A stretch of 64,000 nucleotides of DNA from Lunularia cruciata. Its lineage: Eukaryota > Streptophyta > Marchantiopsida > Lunulariales > Lunulariaceae. Location: the NCBI GenBank assembly GCA_948567375.1, contig OX419756.1, positions 36,744,552 through 36,808,551 of the forward strand, read 5' to 3'. This document shows positions 20,998-33,285 of the stretch, piece by piece (position 1 is the first letter of the stretch; each line of letters opens with the position of its first letter). Made by a program: the position numbers and the translations under genes. The notes under the pieces are model-generated. The model made no database searches. It was not told the DNA's origin and saw nothing but the letters and a program-made list of their open reading frames with translations.

Positions 20998-21563
20998 TGT
21001 GTTTAGGAGTGACAAAATGAAAGAAGAGAAGAAGAAGGGTTTTGGTCTAGAGAAGGAAAAAGGAGCAAGAGAGAAACTCTTGGAAGTTTTTTTTTCTTTA
21101 TGCACTTTGATCAAAAGGGCCTTTGGGGGAAAATTTTGAGTGGCTAAGGAGCCTTTGCCTTGGACAGTGACAAGAGGATTTTTGGGAACTTTTCCCTGAA
21201 TTGGGAGAGAAGAAGATAATTTATGGGAAGTTTTGTGGGGGGCTGGAGCTTGGATAGGAAAAAGGGAAGAGATCGAGGGAGAGAGAGAGCTTGGCCGAGA
21301 ACAAGGCTATGACAGGAAAATTTTGGGAGCTTTTGGCCTGGACAAGAATAGGAAGAAAGAGAGAGATTTTTGGGGTTTTTTTTCCGTGAGTAGGTGATAG
21401 GAAGTTTCTGAGTTAGGGTTGCTCTGGCTGGATAGGAGCAAGAATGAAGGATTTGAATTTGCTCTGCTGAGGAGGTGGCAAGAGAGGAAGGAAATTTCAA
21501 GAGAAATCTGCTGGCTGAGCATGGCAAGAGAGGTAGGGTTTGATGAGAAGGCTTTGAGAGAAT

Positions 21564-24500
21564 TGTGGTGCCCACATTTTTAGTTTTTTTCAAAATCAAG
21601 AAGAAGAAGTGTATAGAGAAGTCGGATTGTGCCTGTATGGCCGAAGAAGGCAAAGAAAAGAGTCTTCGGGATGAAACCCAAAGTAAAGTGACTACGGGTC
21701 ATAAGGCGAAGTACTTGGAAATGCTCTGTCAACATACAACCTAAAGTAAGGTGTCTTTGTATCGGGGGGGAGCTCAACCCGAGGCGAAGACAGTCTAACA
21801 ACCTTTTGTCGGGGCAAGAAATTCAAGAAGAGACCATTCAAAAACCGGTGGCCCATACGCGCAAAGGTTGATTGACAGTGACAGGTGCATGCAGGAGGTG
21901 TGATTTCTCGGTAGAAACTCAAAGTGAAGAAAGATGTAGAAAGCGCAACTCTATAAAAATCGGACTTGCAATGACGAAATGTCGAGTAATTTCCTTCGCA
22001 GTTAAGAAGTCGTCTTGTAGGTGATCATGGGAAGGGAAATAGAGTTGGAAACGCGTTAATGTGTAAGGGAGAAGTCGCGAGAGTGAAATAGAGAGATAGT
22101 GAGAAGGCAGAAGAGATGGGAGGAGGAAAGAAGAACTCTAAATTCACAATGAGAAATCATGCAATTCAGAGGTTAGATGTGATCGCTAGGATTGAAGTCT
22201 TGAGCCAACTTTGGATCACTTTCTTGGCGTGGAACTGGAATGTGAGCTTTCTAAGCTTCATGACAAAAATCATCAAGAGCAAGTGTCTTGATGGACCCGA
22301 GGAAGAAGGGAAGAGAGGAAATCCAGCTCGCTGGACAGAGTCAGATTGGAGACTCGTACTCGAGAAGGAAGCAGGCTTGGAGTAGGGGGCCACGTTCTTG
22401 GGGAAGGGAGAGATAGCTCAAGAAACCCAAGAAGTGAGAGATGCATTCTCGTCCAAGCGGACAAAGAATGGGTACAAAGTCAAGAGCTACAAAGACCTTG
22501 TGAAGAGAGGAATTGTGAGTGTGTTGATGGCCATCCTAAAGCCGGAGAGAACCACGTATGTGATAAAACACCAAGCGGTGTTCTTTCACAAGTTATTTGC
22601 AGGAGAACCAATCAATTGGGCAAGGTGTTTCCATGGGAGAACAAGACAAATGGTGTGGAATCTACGGGATAAATCGCCTCCACACTACATCATGCTGTTT
22701 GCAGCGCATTTCTACCTCGGGTTGAATTTGCTAAACTTGGTGGAGCAAACTCGGATGGTGTTGCACTTCCATCCTGATCTGAGAAAGGAGGTTGATGTTG
22801 AGGAGCAGCAATACATTTTGCAAATCAGGAGCACCAATGACTACTATACGAAGATAGGGAAGAACATGGAGATCAAAGTGAGAACTCCAAACTCAAAGAA
22901 GAGAAGTCGGCAGGGTGAAGCGGAAGACACAAAGAAACCTCGGAAGACCAGGAGAGGCAACCCAAGGCGAGGTATGGTGGTGATTGAGTCGGAGGATGAA
23001 GACTCAAAAAGTGACGCCAAACTCAAGACCAAAGACTCGGAACACAAGGAGGAACCCAAGCTAATGCTATAGAGTGGCGATACAAGTAGCGACAGCAATG
23101 AAGGTGGAGAAATGACATCGGTGCCAGCGCCTGCAGAAGAAGAAGAAGAAGTACAGGTAGAGATTGAAGCCGAGGACAACACACAATTGGAAGACAAAGT
23201 AATTGAGCCCGAAGAGAAGATCACATTGTAGAGAGGAGTTTGCTTGAGACGTAAGGTGAAGTACAATGTAGGTTTGAGTACGGTGAAGGAAGAAGCACAT
23301 GAAAGCTTGGGAAGCAAGGCGTCCATTCCGATACGAAGACTACAGAGAAGAAGGCGAGTATCGGGTGAACAAGAAGTAAGAAGGGAAGTGGCCGTGCAAG
23401 AAGAAGTAACCCCAAGCAATGGAGTTGAGTACCTGAGTACCTGCAGGAGGTGGTGTGTCCTTTGTTGGTGAAGCTAGAGTACAAGAAGAAGGAGATGCAG
23501 TCGACTTGTCCAGAGGTAAAGACTGTATTGTAGGTGTTGGCAAGATTAGAAGAAGAGAACTCGGAGTTGAAGAAGAGTATAACCCAAGGTGAGGAGGAAA
23601 GAGAAGTAGTGCAAGCGGAAGCAATAGTGAGAAGTCAGGTAATTGAAGACCTAAAGAGAGAAGTGCATTATTGAGAGGATCTTGTGAAGAAGAGTGACAT
23701 AGCAAGGGAGAGACAAGTAGTTGAGTACGAGATCTTGAAGCAGCAGTTTGCTGATTCAAGAGTAGAGGTTATCTATGCTATGGCGAGAGTAGCTGCAAAG
23801 GATCAGGAGCTTGATAGGGTGATGGAGAGTGTCGAGGAGAACAAGCAACTTTGGTAACGAGAGTTGGCAGCACGATATAGAGAAGAAGAGAGATTACGAG
23901 AGTTACTTCGTAATCAGGAGGAGAGGGTTGTACAGAAGGAGAAGGAGAAGGAGACAGTGAAAGCCGAGTTCAAAGCAGAATTGGAAATGTACAAGGAGGA
24001 CTGGCTTGTGGATCGAGAACAAGAGCGGAAGATGAGATTGGAGCCTTTGAAGGAGATAGTACTCCGGATGAATACAATATAAAGTACAGAGGCCAACATT
24101 TGGATTGAAGAGACGAGGCTGCACGAGTTGAAGTTGTTGGTGCAGGAGATGAGGCAAAGATAAGCAAAGGATATGGATTTGAATGCCTTGTTAATTAGTC
24201 TCAGAACTCGTGTAGATAGGAAGATCTTAGAGGTAGAAGATAACATTTTGATTAGATTAGACTTAGTGAAAATAGAGATAGAAAAGCTTTGGAAAGATGT
24301 TAGAGCAAAACCCAAAGTAGATAACATAGGAGTGCAAATGTCTTTGGAGTTACCAATGGAGACATTAGAGAAGAGTGGGTTGAGAGATGAAGAGTTAGAA
24401 AGATTACACACTAGTGCAATTTCAGATCAGGAAAGAGAATTGTTGGATCTGGTAGAAGAGGTAGAAGATATGAAACCCGAGGAAAAAGTAGTAGGAAGTA

Positions 24501-25352
24501 AAGTTACTTTGGGTTTGGGTTGGAAAGCCGATGACAAAGTAGACATTGGATCGGATTAGTAACAGTTTTGAGATTTGAAGAGGCAGATATGAAGAGTTGC
24601 ATTGTCATTTTGGATCTGCAGGTTAGAAAAGTTGTTATAGAACGATATAGTTGTTAGAACTGTCAATTTGTTCACTACTTAAGAGTGGTATTCGCAGTAT
24701 CATGTTGTTCAATGCTCATAATTTCTGAGAATAGATAAAGCAAAGTGTTGTGAAGCAATGCTTGTCGCTTGAGCTTGATTCCGAGTATCAACGTTGTACT
24801 TGTGTTTGTGAGTGTGTGAAGAAATTTGAAGTGCAAGTTAGTGTGCTTGTTGGATGTTGGATTCCGCAGCCTTGATCTTCATTCTGTGTGTTTGATCCTA
24901 AGTGAACTGCAATCAAAGCAATGCCTTGACAGATCTGAGAGGAATTGTAGTGTTGGTAGTATTCTGTATTTGTGAGTGCAGTGCGAGGTTGATGTGAAGC
25001 AATTTTGATCGAGGAAGTTGTGCCTTTAGTGGAGGGGTGGAACACAATTCTGAGGCAAAGTTGTTTTGCAGTGAAGTGCCGTTTTTGGGAGAGCCTGAAT
25101 CATCACAATCAAGATTGTTTGGAAAGATTTGATGGAGTTGTGATTAAGGAATGTTAATTTTTGACAAGACTACAAGTTAGTGCTTGTTACTCTCTTCTAG
25201 GTGTGGTTTCTACCTGAGAGATTAAAGATGCAACCAAGAAGAACTGAAGTTGTTACTTTGCTTTGTATTTGGAAATTTCTGACTTGTATCTCTGTGGGAA
25301 CAAACTTTACTTACCCGATTACCGCAAAAGTGATATTTGCCGGGTTGTCACA
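21564..25352 (+). mobile_element. TG-CA element copy 3 (3789 bp, 5-bp target duplication AGAAT)
   Basis: Starts TGTGGTGCCCACA and ends GGGTTGTCACA, with AGAAT at 21559-21563 repeated at 25353-25357. The matching right LTR of B shows the uninterrupted site TTGAGAGAATGCTCTG with a single AGAAT at 33863-33867, proving the ends of the element and the direction of insertion. Layout matches copies 1 and 2. The ORF has several stops. Copy 3 entered after B had inserted. Confidence 0.93.
21979..24559 (+). pseudogene. TG-CA element ORF, copy 3 (multiply broken)
   Basis: The frame starts at the ATG equivalent to 4724 of copy 1. It contains MGGGKKN and WITFLAWNWN at 22116-22385, the globular core with HQAVFFHKLFAGEPINWAR at 22398-23072, acidic and coiled-coil parts to 24082, and the C-terminal end at 24173-24559. 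Stops at about 22383, 23070, 23230, 23530, 23855, 24080 and 24160 break it. The last block reads through the place of the stop in copy 1 and gives the full C-terminus ending VDIGSD, shared with copy 1. Confidence 0.85.
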
Positions 25353-25856
25353 AGAATGCTCTATTGAAAATTATAGACCAGTAAGGGAATTGGAAATGCT
25401 TTGTAGGAGTTGGCTGATGAGTAGCCAGTAAAGAGGGTTGATAAGGACAAACCAATAAGAGAATTGGAAATGCATTGCATGAGTTGGCTGATGAGTAACT
25501 TGTTAAGAGGGTTTTGGTAAGAGTAGGGAGAATTTTGAGATTTCTTTTGTTTAGTCTTGGTGAAGTGACAGTGAGAAGAGAGGGAGAAATTTGAATTAGG
25601 TTTTGGCTTAGTCCTAGATAGAGGCTGGAGAGAGAGTTTGGGAGTTTGGGGCTTTACCTTGCACTAGACAGGAGCAGGAAGGAGAGCAAGGAGAATCTCA
25701 AGAGTTCTTCTGTTTAGCCTTGGTGAAGTGATAGTGAGAAGAGAGGGAGAAATTCAAATTAGCTTTTGGCTTGGTCCTACACAAAGGCTGGAGAAGGAGT
25801 TTGAGAGGTGGAGCTTGGCCTTGGACAAGAGATGAAATTTCAAGTATACTCTAAGT

Positions 25857-26190
25857 GAAGTTCCTATGAAGATTTTCCAAAAAAGAGCAGCTGGAGACAA
25901 GGGTGAACTTTCAAATGTAAAGAGAAGTGAAGTTCCTATGAAGATTTTCTAGAAAAGAGCAGCTGAAGACAGAGGAGTGAATTTTCGAATGTAGAAGAGA
26001 ACTGTTGTGAGTGTTGATAGAAGTGAGGCTCCTCTGAAGGTTTTTTAGAAGAGCAGCTGGAGATAGAGAGATTGAATTTTTGAATGTAGAGAGGACTGTT
26101 GTGAATGTTGGCAGAAGTGAAGTTCCTATGAAGATTTCCCAAAAGTGCAACTGGATAGAGGAGTGAAGTTTTGAATGGAGAGAGGAATTC
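25857..26190 (+). repeat. Four-unit tandem repeat in the B left LTR
   Basis: Units start at about 25857, 25929, 26025 and 26119 with GAAGTTCCTATGAAGATTT or a close variant, followed by AGAGCAGCTGGAGA and a GAATTTTGAATGTAGAGAG-type block. Unit length varies from 72 to 96 bp. The same array occurs in the right LTR (about 34367-34700), so it predates insertion. An upstream duplication of about 163 bp starts at 25542 and 25705. Confidence 0.75.
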
Positions 26191-27072
26191 TTGAGGTTTG
26201 GTTCCAGTTGCTGAATGCTTGGAGAGGAGTGAAGGAGAATCTCAAGTTGCTTCAGCTGGTAGAGGTCCTCTCAAATTGCATGAAGGCTAGTAGGAGAAAT
26301 TTTGAAGTGGAACAGTTCTTTCTGAAGCAGGGAAGGAGAAGGGTGTCAGAGTTGGTAGTCTTGGCTGATTGGCACAAACATGAACCAAAAAACAGGATCA
26401 TGGGAGACTAACAAAGATAGAGCAGTGAGTCACCTTGAATGCTGCCAAAAAAATGTATGCAAAGCGCCTTGGCTAATTTGACATTCAGTTGAGACCTTAG
26501 AATGGATATTGTCTAGATCAAAACTGTTTTGCTTGACCATGTCTTGTGAGTTCACAACTAGAATTCCTATGAATGATAAATTTGGAAGCGGATGTGTGTT
26601 ATGAATTATGATTAAAGTCAAGGGAAGCTCCATTCTAGGAGCCCTCAGTCCGGTCTACTTGAATGCTGTAATACAATAGTCTGGGTGCCGGTTTTGTATC
26701 TGGTTAGAACATTCACTGTTTCTATAGAGACCACCATAACTAGTTTCCTAAACCTAAACCTCAGAGCCATAGCTTGAGCTTGACATGGGAATAAATCATG
26801 ATACCAGCATAGGTAAGGACCTTAAAGCCATACAGCCGTGATAAGCCGGTGCTCAGAAAGCCAAGAACAAAGAAGGAACCTTTGGAAATATTTGACCTTA
26901 GGGGAAGTTACAACAACAAGTTCATATAGAGACAAATTCCCAATAATCCAAGAGTAGGGAAGGAATGTCAATCTATGGGAAAAATCCAAAAGAAAGACAG
27001 TAAGGACAAAGTGAGCACAAGCAGCCATGTGCCTGGCACACTCTCGAGACCAAACATTCCCTGCAACATAAG

Positions 27073-27090
27073 TGGTGACCATGTTGGGGA
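27073..27090 (+). other. Primer binding site of element B
   Basis: TGGTGACCATGTTGGGGA lies just after the left LTR. It is not the initiator-Met type used by A and A'. It resembles the TGGCGAC...TGGGGA sites of other plant Ty3 lineages, which I recall as Arg or Asp tRNA primed; the exact tRNA is not settled here. Confidence 0.6.
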
Positions 27091-27189
27091 CTCTTGGGGC
27101 TTGTGCTTAGACGTTAGACCAATTGGAGTTGGGGAAGGGAACAAGGACGGATTGGACTGATCTAAGTGGATAGTAGTTGGTTGTGCTGA

Positions 27190-28528
27190 GGTAGAGATGG
27201 GGCCAGAGGCCTCATCTGCAGTTATGATTAGGGAACAAGAGATCTCACTGATTGTCATGGAAACGATGAGAGCCATAAAGGATCGGGATAAAGAAAGAGA
27301 CAGGGTGAAAGTGCAGTCTTCACAAGTCACAAAGTGCATGCGTGTTGTGGTAGACCAAAAAGGGGAGTTTGACAGTAAGGACATGACCAAGTACCTAAAG
27401 GTCTCCTAAAGAGAGGTAAAACTTCATGATCTGGATGAGAACGTTGCCATTGCTAGGTTTCCTACCTTGGCAGAGGTCAAAATCAGGAAGGTAGTTGAGG
27501 GCTTGATGAGAGGGGCGGAGACATGGGAAGAATTCTCTCAAATGATGAAGGAAGAATTCTTGCTGCAGGATGCGGATCGGGTCACCCAGGCCATTTTCTT
27601 GGACTGGGTGAACAATGGGAGTAAAATTTTGGGGCCTCAAGATCTCCTAAGGGAGTTTAATAAGAGGTTGGGACATCTGTCAGCTTGTGAAGCCAAGGCC
27701 ATTAAACTATAGAGGTCTAACTAATTTTTGCGAGTTGCAGATAGTCATTTGCGGGATGAGTTGGAATATGCACTCGATTGGCTCCAACCTGATTGGTTGG
27801 GAGTGGTAGAGTGGGGAAAGATTGAGGAGATGGTTGTCTAGGTGAGCCGCAAGTGGAGGCAAGGAGAGTTGGATGAAGAAGCAGTAGCCAAAGTGCCTAT
27901 TTGGAGTAATGTGGTTGGGTCCAGGAGAGAGAAGGTGGAACAGCAAGTGAGCAAGGTGGCTAAAGAAGGAGCCGTTGACGAGATATCACAACTAATGGAG
28001 GGGCTAAAAATTCTGACCACCAAGGTCAACCAGCTGCAAAGTGGGAGTAGCACTGTGAGAACAGGCAGAGAGAGGAGGCAGCTCTATGGGTGCATGTGGT
28101 GTGATAGTAAGAGTCATGCCAAGAGAGATTGCTAGGAGTTGTCAGAAGCGTTGTGTAAGCAGTTGGTGAAGTTTGTGGGAGAGCCTAGAATGAAGAAGGT
28201 TGCCTTCTTTGACACTAGAGAGCCAATACCGCTGAACTGGAACAGAGGAGGCATGAAGGCACTGCTAGAGAGACACTTGGGCAAACGTGAAGTAGGTATG
28301 GCAATTGCTACTTTTGAGCCTAGTGTGTATAATGCAATGAGTGAAGTGAAACAATGTGCAGACCTAGGAGAAGTTGAGAAGAAGAGACTTGCAGAGCAGG
28401 TCCGGAGGAAGTCGAGATGGGATGTGCCAATAGCAATAACTGCTATCACAATAGAAGTTGGTGCTACTTGGGACATGATGGTGGAAGAGAAACAAAAATC
28501 TCATCAACGGACAGAGAGTGAAGGGTAA
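27190..28528 (+). pseudogene. Element B gag with CCHC zinc knuckle
   Basis: Plus-strand frames 27197-27409, 27467-27712 and 27842-28135 form one broken gag. The middle part has a capsid-like segment with ETWEEFSQMMKEEFLL and LDWVNNG. The end carries CMWCDSKSHAKRDC (28091-28133), a perfect C-x2-C-x4-H-x4-C knuckle. The frame 28139-28528 continues after a TAG that replaces one codon. Downstream basic and acidic sequence leads into protease. At least three stops disrupt it. Confidence 0.75.
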
Positions 28529-28770
28529 GCAAGAGAAAAGCAGCAGCAAATAGAACCAGAGAGAAGGCAGATCAAAAGGAAGGAGGTGCAGTTTAGTGAT
28601 GCACAAAAGAGCAAAGATCAGAATTTGGGTGTGAGAGAAAAGGCCCGGATGGACATAGATGGGGCTGCAAACCAAAAACTGGGAGAGAGATCTCCTAGAA
28701 AGAGGCCGGGTTGGCTGTTGAGCCGGGATATAGAGATAGAACTTGATCCTCAAGAGATCGCTAAAAAGTT

Positions 28771-29538
28771 ATGGAAACAAGAGGTGAGAGGGTTTACAAA
28801 CGAGGAATTCTTTGGTGGCTTGAGGAAGGATGTGTAGGACCTTATCCTTGTCAAGGCAAAGAAGAAGCGGTTCTACAAGGAAGGACCGCACACGTCTTTG
28901 TTGTACAAGGCTGGAGTGAGGCTGAAGGAGAAGAGCCAGATGGAAAAGGCCTAGAGCTAGAGCAGGAAAAGCCAGATGATGAGACCAAGGAAGCACGTGT
29001 CTATGATGCTGCTCTTGAGGATGAGAAGTCTTTTGTGCCCTTGTCAGAAGAGGTGCGTGACTCTTTTTGGGCGAGGAGTTGCAGCAAGTGCAAGATTGAG
29101 ATGCAAGGGGTGAAGCACCCAATGAGAGCGCTGATTGACTCAGGATTTGAGGTCAACCTCATGTCAAAGGCAGTCTATGATGAAGGGCAATGGAAGGTGG
29201 ACCGCGACATTGACTGGAAGGTAAAATTTGTAAATAAAACCAGGAATGCATTGTGGGGAGCTTGTCTAGATGTCAAAATCAAGATAGGGAATGTGGTAGA
29301 GCCTATCACCGTGTTTGTGCATGATACCTTGCCCTACCTGGTGATCCTAGGACAGCCTTTCATCACTCAGTTTAGGATGGAGAGTAAGGTCCTGAATGAT
29401 AGGACTCACATGGCAAAGGTCAGAAGTCAGAATGGGGCCAGAATAGTGCAATTCCCTACTGTTTTTCCGGGCAGCAATAGGAACAAGAGAGAGTTGAGAG
29501 ATCTAGAGAAGCCTACTGGAAGGTGGGGTTTCCACTAG
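28771..29538 (+). pseudogene. Element B aspartic protease region
   Basis: A 255-codon open frame contains MRALIDSGFEVNLMS, the Asp-Ser-Gly catalytic motif of a retroviral-type protease, at about residues 124-138, a later flap-region stretch, and YLVILGQPFITQ, the hydrophobic-Gly motif that closes the fold. The active site is intact, unusually for this window. The C-terminal part leads through a stop at 29536 toward RT. It is part of the dead polyprotein of B. Confidence 0.8.
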
Positions 29539-29690
29539 GTGCCTTGGCAGAGAAGGTGGGAGGACAAGGCACCATATACTATATCCCACCATAGAAAATC
29601 AGCAAGGAAGACTATTTTGATAGGACCTACACGGGAATCTAGAGTGGTAGAACTGTTTGCTTTGCACATGTAGAGAGCACATCGAGAATT

Positions 29691-31596
29691 TTGCAGAAAA
29701 GAATGAGAAAGAAAGAGAGAGTTCTGAAAACAGCAAGGGAGATGGATGATAGCAAGACTATCATTGGAGTGTTGGAGGATTGGGGAGAAGGCAAGGTAGT
29801 CCAGGAGGTGATTGGGGCAATGGAGAAAGGAGAACTTGTGATTGAGATAGGAAAGGAACTTCATGAAGCACTTTCAGAGTTGGTTCATGAAGTGGAGTGT
29901 AACACTAAGTACAAAACAATGGACAAGAAGGTTCATCCCATTGCTATCCCATTGCCATTGGATGCTTTTGAGTTGCTGCGCAGGACTAGAGAGGAACCAA
30001 GATTGAGACAAGAAAGGGATATCAGTCATTTGTTTACTAAGGAGACCTTGGGTGAGCTTAGAGTCGGAGCGGATGCGTTGCTCATGGAGGTTGAGCGCCA
30101 TGGATTTAAGGAGATGATTGGTAAGTGTGGGAAAGCTTTTGCTTTCAGATCAAGGAGATTGGGTGTGTGAACACGCAAGAAGTCACACCAATGATAAATT
30201 TCATGGTTCCTCATGTACCATGGGATTTGAGACCAATATTGGTGTCAAAGGCGATTTTGCCCCAATTGATGGAGCTTTTGAAGGACAAAGTTTAGGCAAA
30301 CATTTTGGAGCCATCAAAAGTGCCATACTCAAATCGATGGTTCACAGTCAGGAAAAAGAATGGGAAGTTGTAGTTCATATAGGATATGCAACTGCCAAAT
30401 AAGATAACAATCCAGAATTCTGGTGTTGGACCGGTTGTGGATGAATTTGCTGAGGAGTTTGCAAGGAGGGCAATTACTCTATTGGAGATTTATATTTGGG
30501 TTATGATCAGTTTCAACTTTCTGAAGGAAGCTATGACATAACCACCATGCGGACAACGTTAGAGCTAATACGTATGTACACTCTCCCGATGGGAGCTACT
30601 AACTCTGTGGCACATATGCAAAGAGCTATGAATCGTATTCTGTAGTTCTTTATCCTTGAGAAGACCCCTCCATTCCTAGATGATATACCTATCAAGGGTT
30701 GCACAATGAGTGAGAAAGATGGAACCTTGGTGAATGGCGGTATTAAGGGGTTTGCCATGGATCACATTTGGGATGTGGAAGCTATACTGAAGAGGTTGAT
30801 GGAAGCAGAGGTGACTCTTTCTGGACAAAAGTTGGCATTTGGACTTGGAGAAATCCTTGTGGTGGGACACTTGTGTGGCTCATATGGGAGGAAACCAAAT
30901 CTGGAGAAGGTGGACATTATTCGGAAGATCAAAGACTGTTCCTTGGTTTAGGAGGTAAGACAATTCTTAGGAGCATGTGTTTTCTACTGTATCTGGATCC
31001 CTCATTTTGCTCATGTTGTAGAGAAGCTCTTCCAACTTTTGAGGAAGAGGATCAGATTTTTCTGGAGGCCTGAGCATTCAATTGTTATGGCAAAGCTGAA
31101 GAAAGTGCTACAGAACCTGCCAATGCTCTACCCGCTTCACTACCGTTGTGGATGACCGATCATAGTTACAATTGATTCAAGTTCTTATGCTGCTGGTTGG
31201 GCTGTGGGCCAAGAAGACAAGAACGGCAGCAGATTTGCAGCAAAGTTTAGATCAAGGATCTTCACGGAATGGCAGCGGAGGTATCCTCAAATCAAACGGG
31301 AATTGTGGGGTACCAAGATAGCGCTAAGATAGGATAGAAACAACCTAATTGGTACCAACATCATCCTGGGAATAGATTGCTTGCCGCTGCTTAGAATGGT
31401 TGGCAACTATGACACTCTAGACATTGCAATGTTGCATTGGATAGCGTTCATTTGGATGTTTAATCAAGAGCTAAGGTACATAGCTGGGAAGGACAACCCA
31501 GTGGCTGATATGCTGTCTAGAGCATGCTATGAAGGAACTGAAAATAACTATATGATGGATGTGAATGAGCTGGATTTGAATTTACTCTTTAGATAA
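29691..31596 (+). pseudogene. Element B reverse transcriptase and RNase H
   Basis: After a linker (29691-30170) the RT is spread over frames with LYLGYDQFQLSEGSYD and TLPMGATNSVAHMQRAMNR, then PPFLDDIPIKG with the FLDD catalytic box at 30673-30684. RNase H follows with TIDSSSYAAGWAVGQED near 31165 and ends in RYIAGKDNPVADMLSRA near 31500. The style (FLDDIPIKG and an early VHPIAIPLP block) is unlike A and C, so B is a separate Ty3 lineage. Five or more stops and frameshifts are present. Confidence 0.85.
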
Positions 31597-32925
31597 GAAT
31601 TGTACAAGGATGATCTTTTGGTTGTTGGAAGGTATCTTAGTTCTCTAGAGAAAAACTCAAAATAGACCAAGGAAGAGTTTGAGAAGATTAGAAGGAAGTC
31701 TAACAAATTTTTGTTGAAGGACTGGTATCTTTGGCGAAGGCCCAAGGGCCGCTCTAGAGTTCCATTTAGAGTGTTGGGAGATGAGGAGACAAAGCAGAGA
31801 GTGCTACGGGAGTCGCATGATGCAGAGGCTGCTAGACATTGTGGAGTTTAAGGTACGTACAAGCGCATTTGGGGTTTGTATTGGTGGCTAGGAATTTATA
31901 CAAAGGTATGGCGGTATGTGGAGACCTGTGAAAATTGTCAGATCTACTCCAAGGTAAGGCATAGAGATGGGTTGAAACCTACTTACCCGCTGAACCTTCA
32001 TTTTCAGTGGGTTTTGGACTTGGTTCATATGCCTTTAAGAGTCTAGGGAGCCAAATATCTAGTAATGGCAAGGGAAGATCTGTCTAACTATGTGGAAGGA
32101 AGGGCGTTGTCATCTACACATACCCAACAAGTGTGCCGGTTTGTTTTAGAGGATATTATTGCCATGCACAAGTGCTTCTACCGGATGAGGGCGGATTGAA
32201 GGGAGTTGGACGAAAAGGAAGCAGCTGAGTTCTTTGCTAAATTCAACATCAAATTGAACTTGACAAGTGCTTATAATCCTGAGGCCAACAGTTTGGGTGA
32301 ATGAGGTCATCCGCCAATAGTGAATGTGCTAGTGAAGGCCTATCGAGGTGAGACATACAAATGGCCTGATTTGTTGCCATTGACACTCATGGTAGATAGG
32401 TTAACTTGCAGCTCGGTGATTGGAATGCCGCCTGCTGAACTAGTATCAAGGCACTTACTATTATGCGTGTGGAGGAGTACATCGTTAGTTGGAGAATTTT
32501 TTAGTGGAAGGATAATGTGCCTACAAAGGAATTGATTTTGCACAGGATTGAGCAGAAAATACAAGTGGCACGCAATAAGGTGAAGGAAGCACTAGCTGAG
32601 GAACAAAATATACTTTGACAAGACTCACCGGCTGCGGCTAGTGCCTATCATTGAAGGGGACTAGGTGCTGATTTCAGATAACAGCCTGGACATACAACAT
32701 TCAGCGCTCAAGAAGTTTGCTCGCCATTGGCATGGACCATTTGTTGTCACCAAAGTTCACAAAAATGCCACCTATAGCATGCAAGAGCTAGAGGGTACTG
32801 AACATCATCTGCCATACGCAAGAAAAAGGGTTAAACTTTTCAAACGGCGATCAGGAACCAGAGGAGAAAGAGACCACAAATCCAGCTCTAAAGATGATTC
32901 AGATGGTGCCACGGAAGGAAACTAA
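31597..32925 (+). pseudogene. Element B integrase
   Basis: The reading follows RNase H directly. The zinc-binding part has ESHDAEAARH and ETCENCQIY; the core shows WVLDLVHMPL with the first Asp, a damaged middle block at about 32196, and SAYNPEANSLGE, which keeps the catalytic Glu. The C-terminal part has HWHGPFVVTKVHKNATY (32718-32780) and a basic tail ending at 32925. Multiple TAG, TGA and frameshift breaks are present. No chromodomain is visible. Confidence 0.85.
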
Positions 32926-33285
32926 AAATTTTACATTCTGAACTTTGCTGGAGCAGACCGGTGGCTGCACAAGATTGGTGGGGGTGGATGTCATCGGGAT
33001 AATGATTCACGATTATCATTGGTGCCATTTGGTGAGCTCTAGAGTTTCCTTTAATGGTAACTAAACTCGAGAGTCTCTTTGTGTTACAAGACACTTGGAG
33101 CTTAAATTTGTGACACACCAACTCATGACTTTGTTTATAGTGTTAGAATCTTGGGAATATGTAATTTAGTGCCATTTGAGCAAATAAGTCTTGTGGGAGT
33201 ATTTTAGTTTGGGCATTTGAACCAAAGAGTCACGGGAGGTATTTTAGTTAGTGCTACCTTGAGAAAATGAGTCTTGGGGATTTTT
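32926..33285 (+). other. Element B 3' untranslated region
   Basis: About 360 bp between the end of integrase and the right LTR. It holds three or four degenerate units of the type AAATGAGTCTTGGGGA-TATTTTAGTTTG (33170-33287). A clear polypurine tract is not obvious; CTTGGGGA at 33273-33280 is the best candidate. Confidence 0.5.

Larger units (their letters stand above)
20998..27062 (+). repeat. Left (5') LTR of element B, interrupted by TG-CA copy 3
   Basis: Starts TGTGTTTAGGAGTGA at 20998 and matches the right LTR (33286-35572) to ACCAAACATTCCCT at 27062. Without copy 3 and its duplicated target it is about 2.27 kb, close to the 2.29 kb of the right LTR. By eye the two LTRs differ at about one base in twelve to fifteen, mostly transitions, so insertion is old. 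The LTR has no long conserved ORF; the short frames in it come from internal tandem repeats. The primer site follows at 27073. Confidence 0.85.
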
